Shown here piece after piece: positions 1 through 4,701 of a stretch of 7,486 nt of DNA. How positions within the stretch are numbered: the first letter of the stretch is position 1; the number at the start of each line of letters is the position of its first letter. The notes under the pieces were generated by a model. It was given only the letters and a program-made list of their open reading frames with translations, made no database searches and was not told where the DNA came from. The position numbers and the translations under genes were made by a program. The stretch comes from Verrucomicrobiota bacterium (GTDB lineage: Bacteria; Verrucomicrobiota; Verrucomicrobiia; Chthoniobacterales; UBA6821), in assembly GCA_016871655.1 (NCBI GenBank), contig VHCR01000066.1, forward strand, positions 1-7,486, in the 5' to 3' direction.

Positions 1-231
1 ATTACGTTTTCTGCGATAAAAACAATATCTTCAATCCTTTTTCTATTCGCTTTGTTCTGCTGCGGAGCTCTAAAAGTTAATGCTCAGCTGACGCCCGATA
101 ATAATAACTCTCCAAAGCATATTGTCGTTGATTTGGTTGATCTGTTGTCATTGCAGATCATCCAGCTATTTCTGATGGGGATGCTTCCTTTGCCGTCAAG
201 ACGGAGTTTTATAACAAGATTCTCAACTTAG
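1..231 (+). pseudogene. 5' fragment of an exported-protein gene: signal peptide, out of frame with its body
   Basis: Frame 1 is open from the window edge to a TAG at 229-231. It opens with a textbook signal peptide: a polar/lysine start (K at residue 7), a hydrophobic core ILFLFALFCCGAL, and a VNA|Q signal peptidase I site at about residues 26-28. A polar mature start (QLTPDNNNSPKH) follows. No start codon lies inside the window, so the true start is probably just upstream. After about position 140 the frame-1 translation turns into implausible sequence, while frame 3, blocked by TGA at 138-140, becomes protein-like from 141 onward. I infer that this piece is the N-terminus of the gene continuing to 995, and that one base has been lost (or two gained) near 140-150. 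A sequencing or assembly error would look the same. Confidence 0.6.
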
Positions 232-260
232 TTGGGACTTCCAAAGAGGCTCACGATGTC

Positions 261-995
261 ATGTATAGCGACAGGGTCAGTCCTTTCATTGCAGCTTCAC
301 AGGATGACCAAGGAAGCTATCATTATAATGTTGTCCCCGGAAAAGGAGATGTCTTGCTAGGTTATTCAAAATGTTTAGATGCGACAAAGTTTAGAGATGT
401 CGTTGCTGACTCGAATAACGAGAGCCACGTTTGGATTTATTTGAACTCAACGAACAAACCACCTCAAACAGAGAATCGTCCCGCCTCCGGTTTTCACTAT
501 CGTCGATACATCGATACTGCAAGCGGTGAGTATGATTTTTATCAAACGATGAATGATTCTAATAGTGAGGAGCTTTGGGTTGGAGTGTTGGATGATGACA
601 AATCTGAAGCAACTTGTGGAGAGAGTGACTTTGCTACACAAGCGCAAGATGGATTGCCGTTAGAAAAAAGCCAAGGTCCTAAGGATCTTGATTCTTATTT
701 TAGTAATGTTACAACGGCCGGCGAGATAGGTGGTGTTGTTGGTGCTGTATACGGTGCTGTGAGTGGTGCTCGATGTGGCTTGAGTTTTGCTAGGATGGAT
801 CGTGCTGCGTACATACTCGATCCTGAAGAACTAGCTGTTGCTGGAATTGTTGATGATGGAGGTTGTACACTTATTGAAGTAGGGATGGCTGCAATGTGTG
901 GCGCAGGAGGTGCTGTAGCGTTTTGCGCAGGAGGTGCTGTAGTTGCAGGTATAGCTGCTGGGGTATGGGGGTACTGTCAATATTATGGATGGTAA
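261..995 (+). CDS. Unrecognised exported protein, glycine/cysteine-rich C-terminus
   Basis: I do not recognise the family. ATG 261 is the first start codon in this frame, but coherent protein sequence extends back to codon 141 (SVVIADHPAISDGDASFAV...). The 244-residue product is therefore probably the body of a ~330-residue secreted protein whose signal peptide lies in frame 1 upstream. Residues 1-150 are polar and acidic, without an evident motif. From about residue 154 the character changes. G157, G161, G165 and G169 form a glycine zipper in a hydrophobic stretch. A second hydrophobic Gly/Ala segment runs from about 207 to 237 and ends WGYCQYYGW. Five of the seven cysteines (172, 202, 213, 222, 239) are in this tail. 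Such tails occur in membrane-inserting peptides, including halocin C8-like bacteriocin domains, but the resemblance is only in pattern. No Shine-Dalgarno supports ATG 261. The gene may be inactive if the frameshift is real. Confidence 0.6.
   Translation: MYSDRVSPFIAASQDDQGSYHYNVVPGKGDVLLGYSKCLDATKFRDVVADSNNESHVWIYLNSTNKPPQTENRPASGFHYRRYIDTASGEYDFYQTMNDSNSEELWVGVLDDDKSEATCGESDFATQAQDGLPLEKSQGPKDLDSYFSNVTTAGEIGGVVGAVYGAVSGARCGLSFARMDRAAYILDPEELAVAGIVDDGGCTLIEVGMAAMCGAGGAVAFCAGGAVVAGIAAGVWGYCQYYGW
901..942 (+). repeat. In-frame 18-bp direct repeat in the Gly/Cys-rich tail
   Basis: The 18-mer GCGCAGGAGGTGCTGTAG occurs at 901-918 and again, identical, at 925-942. The 24-base period (eight codons) keeps the frame, giving two copies of a Cys-(Gly)-Ala-Gly-Gly-Ala-Val unit. 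Identity at the third codon positions indicates a recent duplication rather than protein-level convergence. Confidence 0.85.
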
Positions 996-1121
996 TAGCG
1001 AGTATTAGAATTGCCAACATGGTTGAGCAAACGGTCGCAAAAAAACAAAACTCTCTTTGAGCCCAACGTAGCACATTTTTTTCTGTGTTTTTCGTTTTTA
1101 TGAGGCATTGCATCTGAGAAG

Positions 1122-1149
1122 TTGAAAAATTTATTTTTTCTGATACACT
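1122..1149 (+). promoter_or_regulatory. Candidate sigma-70-type promoter for clpC
   Basis: A -35-like TTGAAA (1122-1127, five of six matches to TTGACA) is followed after 16 bases by TACACT (1144-1149, four of six matches to TATAAT). The surrounding sequence is strongly AT-rich. Transcription would begin near 1156, giving a leader of about 110 bases before clpC. This is the best promoter-like match I found in the 271-base gap before clpC. It is prediction only; I see no CIRCE element or other recognisable heat-shock operator. Confidence 0.4.
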
Positions 1150-1153
1150 CTCG

Positions 1154-1179
1154 ATGGCTAGGCAAAATTCTTTAGCCAT
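1154..1179 (+). promoter_or_regulatory. Inverted repeat at the predicted clpC transcription start
   Basis: ATGGCTA (1154-1160) and TAGCCAT (1173-1179) are perfect 7-bp arms separated by 12 bases. They sit immediately after the candidate -10 box. They could be an operator for a dimeric repressor or a hairpin at the 5' end of the transcript. The arms do not match CIRCE (TTAGCACTC-N9-GAGTGCTAA). The function is inferred from position only. Confidence 0.35.
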
Positions 1180-1213
1180 ATTCAGGGTGGAGTGACAGGA
1201 TGTCTGCAAACTC

Positions 1214-1243
1214 TTCAACCCTTCAACTTTTCAACCCTTCAAC
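1214..1243 (+). repeat. Tandem TTCAACCCTTCAAC repeat in the clpC leader
   Basis: The 14-mer TTCAACCCTTCAAC occurs perfectly at 1214-1227 and 1230-1243, separated by TT. Each copy is built from TTCAACCC plus TTCAAC, so the whole tract is four near-repeats. The plus strand here is pyrimidine-rich and lacks G completely, so this part of the leader should be unstructured. Its junction with the hairpin at 1244 suggests that repeat and hairpin form one dispersed intergenic element. That is an inference, because only one copy is visible. Confidence 0.75.
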
Positions 1244-1260
1244 AAGCCGCGTAGCGGCTT
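1244..1260 (+). promoter_or_regulatory. Perfect hairpin six bases before the clpC start
   Basis: AAGCCGC (1244-1250), loop GTA, and GCGGCTT (1254-1260) form a perfect 7-bp GC-rich stem. The downstream arm ends at 1260 and the clpC ATG is at 1267, so the hairpin occupies the place where a Shine-Dalgarno would sit and would lie within the ribosome footprint. It has no following T-tract on the plus strand, so it is not an intrinsic terminator. Possible roles are translational control (for example temperature-dependent melting) or simply a REP-like repeat inserted next to the gene. Confidence 0.55.
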
Positions 1261-1266
1261 CTCCGC

Positions 1267-3750
1267 ATGAACAATTTTACACCACGAGCTCAACAAGCCC
1301 TTGCCTTAGCACGCAAAGAGGCTGATCAACTCAATCACCATTATGTTGGCACGGAACACCTGCTCCTAGGTCTTTTGGTCTTGGGACAAGGAGTCGCCAT
1401 CAATGTTCTTCAAAAAATGGAATTGGATTTGCAGGCTGTTCGCGCCGAAGTCATCAAGCTCTCCACGCCAGGTGAAGTGAAAAATAGTGGAGGGGCGGCT
1501 TCCATTCCTTACACGCCGCGCGTGAAAAAGGTATTGGCCCTCGCTGGCAAAGAAGCCAAAGCGTTGCAACATTCTTACGTTGGAACGGAGCATCTGTTGC
1601 TGGGGCTCTTGCGCGAGGGAGAGGGAGCGGCCGCTAAGGTTTTACAAGCACTCGAAGTTGACATTGAGGAAACTCGTAATGAAATTCTCAAAGAGCTTGA
1701 TCCTCACTTTTCTGATGAGGACGACGAAGAGGATGCAGTTGCTGCAGGTGGAGGGATCGCTGGGAAAAAAGTCAAGACGCCGGCCCTCAAAGCATTTGGA
1801 AGAGATCTCACGGAGCTGGCTAAAAAAGGAGAGCTCGATCCGGTGATTGGTCGTACCGAAGAAATTGCGCGTGTCGTTCAAATTCTTTGTCGCCGCAGCA
1901 AAAATAATCCTGTCTTGATCGGCGAAGCCGGTGTCGGTAAGACCGCCATCGCTGAAGGATTGGCTCAAGAGATCGCACATAGAACCGTTCCAGAAATTCT
2001 TGCGAACAAACGCGTGATCGCACTCGATTTGGCGTTGATGGTTGCGGGAACGAAATATCGTGGACAATTTGAAGAGCGGATTAAGTATGTCATGGAAGAA
2101 ATTCGCAAGAGCAAGAATGTGATTCTTTTTATCGATGAGCTCCACACCATTGTGGGAGCTGGTTCTGCGGAGGGGGCGATGGATGCTTCGAACATCATCA
2201 AACCAGCACTGAGTCGTGGTGAACTCCAATGCATTGGAGCAACGACGTTGAATGAATATCGGAAGTACATTGAAAAAGATAGTGCTCTCGAGCGTCGCTT
2301 CCAAACGGTCAAAGTAGAAGAGCCTTCGATCGAAGAGGCAATTCTGATTTTGAAAGGATTGCGCCCAAAATATGAAGCGCATCACAAGGCCGTGATCAAT
2401 GACACTGCCATCGAAGCAGCTGTCAAACTTTCAGATCGCTATATTACGGCACGTTTCTTGCCAGACAAAGCCATTGATGTCATGGATGAAGCGGGTGCTC
2501 GTGCTCGCATTGCCGGAATGGTACCACCTCCTGACATCAAAAGCATCGAGGCAGAGATGGACAAGATTCGTTTAGAAAAAGAGGGAGCCATCAAGGCGCA
2601 AGATTTTGAAAAAGCTGCTTCGTTGCGCGATCAAGAAAAAGCAGCGAAAGAAAAACTTGATGCCGTTGTTAAAGCGTGGCAGCAAGAGCGTCAAGAGCAT
2701 GAAGTGCTCGTTGGCGAAGATGAAATCATGCACGTGATTTCTAAAATTACTGGTGTGCCACTCCAACGCATGGAGAAAAAAGAGGCCGAACGTCTCTTGG
2801 CGATGGAAGAGGAGATGAAAGAAAAAGTCATTGGACAAGACGAGGCGGTTGGCGCGATCAGCAAGGCACTGCGCCGTTCTCGCGCAGATCTCAAAGATCC
2901 ACGTCGTCCGATCGGTTCCTTTGTTTTTCTTGGTCCTACCGGCGTTGGAAAAACTTTCTTAGCACGGACGTTGGCAGAATTCATGTTCGGCGATGCCGAT
3001 GCGATGATCCAAATCGACATGTCGGAGTACATGGAAAAATTTACTTCTTCGCGCATGATTGGGTCACCTCCTGGATACGTGGGGCATGACGAAGGAGGTC
3101 AGCTTTCCGAGGCTGTGCGCCGTCGTCCTTATTCCGTGGTGCTTTTTGATGAAATTGAAAAAGCCCATCCTGACGTGATGCACTTGATGTTGCAGATCCT
3201 CGAAGAAGGAAAAATCACCGACAGCCAAGGACGCAAAGTTGATTTTAGAAATACAATTATCATCATGACATCCAATGTTGGTGCTGAGATGATTAAGAAA
3301 CAAAACGTGATGGGCTTTGGAGCGCCTGATTTAGAAGGCAACCACGAAGCCTTGCGTGAAAAGTTAATGGAGGAAGCGAAGAAAGCTTTCAAACCAGAAT
3401 TTTTGAATCGCCTAGATGATGTCATCGTCTTTCATCCACTCGATAAACCAGCGCTCACACAGATCATCGATCTTGAAGTGGCCAAGGTGGTAGAGCGGAT
3501 CAAAAATAAAAATATTCACGTGAAGCTCAACAAGGCTGCTCATGAACTCTTGATTGAAAAAGGATACGATCCGACCTACGGTGCCCGTCCAATGCGCCGT
3601 TCCGTCGAGCGTCTTTTGGAAAACCCGATGGCCGAGGAAATCCTTCGCGGCACGATCAAGCCAGGAGATCATGTCGCCGTGAAGCGTGACGGAGAGAAGT
3701 TTTCTTTTAAAGTGAAGAAAACGGTTGCTAAGAAAGTGGCTGTTAGTTGA
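1267..3750 (+). CDS. clpC: ClpC, AAA+ unfoldase subunit of the Clp protease
   Basis: This is a hexameric cytoplasmic ATPase that unfolds substrates and threads them into ClpP. The 827-residue product matches ClpC in length and domain order. Two Clp-N repeats come first (about 3-65 and 80-140, each with a YVGTEHLLLGLL block), then an acidic linker (about 148-160). D1 has Walker A GEAGVGKT (219-226), pore loop GTKYRGQF (261-268) and Walker B VILFIDE (285-291). A short coiled-coil/UVR-type middle domain (about 427-475) marks ClpC rather than ClpB, whose middle domain is much longer. D2 has Walker A GPTGVGKT (556-563), pore loop GSPPGYVG (599-606), Walker B VVLFDE (624-629) and sensor-2 GARPMRR (772-778). 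MGF at 682-684 sits where the ClpP-docking VGF/LGF/IGL tripeptide lies in related unfoldases. All catalytic motifs are intact. ATG 1267 is chosen because the Clp-N domain begins at once; it has no Shine-Dalgarno. The gene lies 49 bases before the HAD gene. Confidence 0.97.
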   Translation: MNNFTPRAQQALALARKEADQLNHHYVGTEHLLLGLLVLGQGVAINVLQKMELDLQAVRAEVIKLSTPGEVKNSGGAASIPYTPRVKKVLALAGKEAKALQHSYVGTEHLLLGLLREGEGAAAKVLQALEVDIEETRNEILKELDPHFSDEDDEEDAVAAGGGIAGKKVKTPALKAFGRDLTELAKKGELDPVIGRTEEIARVVQILCRRSKNNPVLIGEAGVGKTAIAEGLAQEIAHRTVPEILANKRVIALDLALMVAGTKYRGQFEERIKYVMEEIRKSKNVILFIDELHTIVGAGSAEGAMDASNIIKPALSRGELQCIGATTLNEYRKYIEKDSALERRFQTVKVEEPSIEEAILILKGLRPKYEAHHKAVINDTAIEAAVKLSDRYITARFLPDKAIDVMDEAGARARIAGMVPPPDIKSIEAEMDKIRLEKEGAIKAQDFEKAASLRDQEKAAKEKLDAVVKAWQQERQEHEVLVGEDEIMHVISKITGVPLQRMEKKEAERLLAMEEEMKEKVIGQDEAVGAISKALRRSRADLKDPRRPIGSFVFLGPTGVGKTFLARTLAEFMFGDADAMIQIDMSEYMEKFTSSRMIGSPPGYVGHDEGGQLSEAVRRRPYSVVLFDEIEKAHPDVMHLMLQILEEGKITDSQGRKVDFRNTIIIMTSNVGAEMIKKQNVMGFGAPDLEGNHEALREKLMEEAKKAFKPEFLNRLDDVIVFHPLDKPALTQIIDLEVAKVVERIKNKNIHVKLNKAAHELLIEKGYDPTYGARPMRRSVERLLENPMAEEILRGTIKPGDHVAVKRDGEKFSFKVKKTVAKKVAVS

Positions 3751-3762
3751 CAAAAATTTTCC

Positions 3763-3791
3763 TGTAGCCTGCAGCTTCTACTTTGTAGCCT
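3763..3791 (+). repeat. Short direct repeat TGTAGCCT between clpC and the HAD gene
   Basis: TGTAGCCT is at 3763-3770 and 3784-3791, 21 bases apart, with a partly self-complementary CTGCAG-centred stretch between them. The repeat fills most of the 49-base gap and leaves no room for a normally spaced ribosome-binding site. It may be the remnant of a dispersed intergenic repeat, but 8-bp copies could also be chance. Confidence 0.35.
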
Positions 3792-3799
3792 CTTGGAGC

Positions 3800-4609
3800 A
3801 TGCCCACTCTCCGCGCCATTCTGTTTGATCTGGATGATACCTTGCTTGTTGACGAAGCGGTTTCCTATGAGGTTTTGGAAGCGGTGGCAGAGCAGGCTAA
3901 AAAAAAATTTGGCATCGATCCAAGATTGTTCGTGTCTGATCTTGCTTCCATAGCAAAGGAGCTTTGGGTGAGGGGAGAGTGTTATTCTTTTTGTCATGCA
4001 ATTGGAATCAGTGCGTTCGAATGTCTTTGGGGAAATTTTTTGGGCGATGCTCAAGAGCTCATGAAGCTGCGAAGGTGGTCTCAGCAATATCGAGAGGAGG
4101 TTTTTCAAAAAACCTTGCAAGCTCAGAAAAAAATTTTTCCAGAAGCAAGAGCTGCAGCGCAAGGATTCGCTCAAGAATTCAGTAAACTCCGTCGTCAGCG
4201 TCAGCGCCTTTTCCCCGAGGCACGAGAGGTTTTAGAAAAACTTGCTTCGCGATTTAAATTAGGTCTTATCACCAATGGAGCTCCTGATCTCCAACGGGAA
4301 AAAATTGCTGCGACAAAATGCGAGCATTTTTTTTCGGCGATGGTGATTTCTGGTGAGTTGGGCATTGGCAAACCAAACCCTCTGATTTTTGAAGAGGGTT
4401 TGCATCAATTAAACATGAAGCGAGAGGAAGCCATTATGGTCGGAAACAGCCTCGAGCGGGACATCGCTGGTGCGCGGGCAACAGGGATTCATTCAGTTTG
4501 GATAAGGCTTCCAGGAGAAAAAAATGTGGAGACGGTTGTTCCTGATAAAACGATTGCTGATCTTCGAGAGTTGCTGGATATTTTTTCTTCATCCCTTTCA
4601 TTCCTGTGA
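3800..4609 (+). CDS. HAD superfamily hydrolase, probable phosphatase
   Basis: The product is a soluble 269-residue HAD-like hydrolase of subfamily IA, predicted to be a Mg2+-dependent phosphomonoesterase acting through an aspartyl-phosphate. All four motifs are present: motif I FDLDDTL (9-15) with nucleophile D10 and acid/base D12; motif II ITNG (157-160) with T158; motif III K191 in GKPNP; and motif IV GNSLERDIAGA with D221. A helical cap lies between motifs I and II (about 20-140), as in YjjG-like nucleotidases and N-acylneuraminate-9-phosphatase relatives; the substrate cannot be read from the sequence. The frame opens earlier, at TTG 3725 inside clpC, but ATG 3800 starts three residues before the first core strand and is preferred. 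GGAG at 3795-3798 is only one base from that ATG, too close to act normally. FPEAR occurs twice (113-117, 138-142). The stop overlaps a GTG that opens the next frame. Confidence 0.88.
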   Translation: MPTLRAILFDLDDTLLVDEAVSYEVLEAVAEQAKKKFGIDPRLFVSDLASIAKELWVRGECYSFCHAIGISAFECLWGNFLGDAQELMKLRRWSQQYREEVFQKTLQAQKKIFPEARAAAQGFAQEFSKLRRQRQRLFPEAREVLEKLASRFKLGLITNGAPDLQREKIAATKCEHFFSAMVISGELGIGKPNPLIFEEGLHQLNMKREEAIMVGNSLERDIAGARATGIHSVWIRLPGEKNVETVVPDKTIADLRELLDIFSSSLSFL

Positions 4610-4648
4610 ATTTTTCTTTTCATCGGGCCGAATATTTACGATTCCCGC

Positions 4649-4677
4649 TTGACCACTTCGACCTTCCTGGATTCAAT
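4649..4677 (+). promoter_or_regulatory. Candidate promoter just upstream of bamA
   Basis: TTGACC (4649-4654, five of six to consensus) is followed after 17 bases by TTCAAT (4672-4677, four of six). Transcription would start near 4684, about 18 bases before the preferred bamA ATG at 4702. If real, it gives bamA its own transcription and argues against the upstream GTG at 4606 as the start. Weak on sequence alone. Confidence 0.28.
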
Positions 4678-4701
4678 ATCAGGCTGTTTCTGACCTATTG
4701 C

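Noticed and set aside
136..150. Programmed -1 ribosomal frameshift joining the signal peptide to the body
   Set aside because: No X XXY YYZ slippery heptamer was found at the switch, and I saw no convincing stem-loop downstream. A simple indel is more likely.
1154..1179. CIRCE heat-shock operator upstream of clpC
   Set aside because: There is an inverted repeat here, but its arms and 12-base spacing do not match TTAGCACTC-N9-GAGTGCTAA.
871..1218. Minus-strand 115-codon open frame covering the end of the first gene and the gap before clpC
   Set aside because: Its C-terminal half is the antisense of the Gly/Ala repeat (a Leu/Gln/His-rich low-complexity string), it shows no motif, and it runs across the predicted clpC promoter.
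1642..2385. Minus-strand 247-codon open frame inside clpC
   Set aside because: It is antisense to the linker and D1 ATPase domain of an intact, well-conserved gene. Its composition is that of a shadow frame and it has no recognisable domain.
3725..3799. Longer HAD protein starting at TTG 3725 within clpC
   Set aside because: The extra 25 residues precede a HAD core strand that normally lies near the N-terminus, and they overlap the clpC C-terminus. ATG 3800 is the better start.
3899..3907. Run of nine A residues in the HAD gene as a transcriptional-slippage or frameshift site
   Set aside because: The frame is intact on both sides and all four HAD motifs are in the same frame, so there is no sign that slippage is needed.
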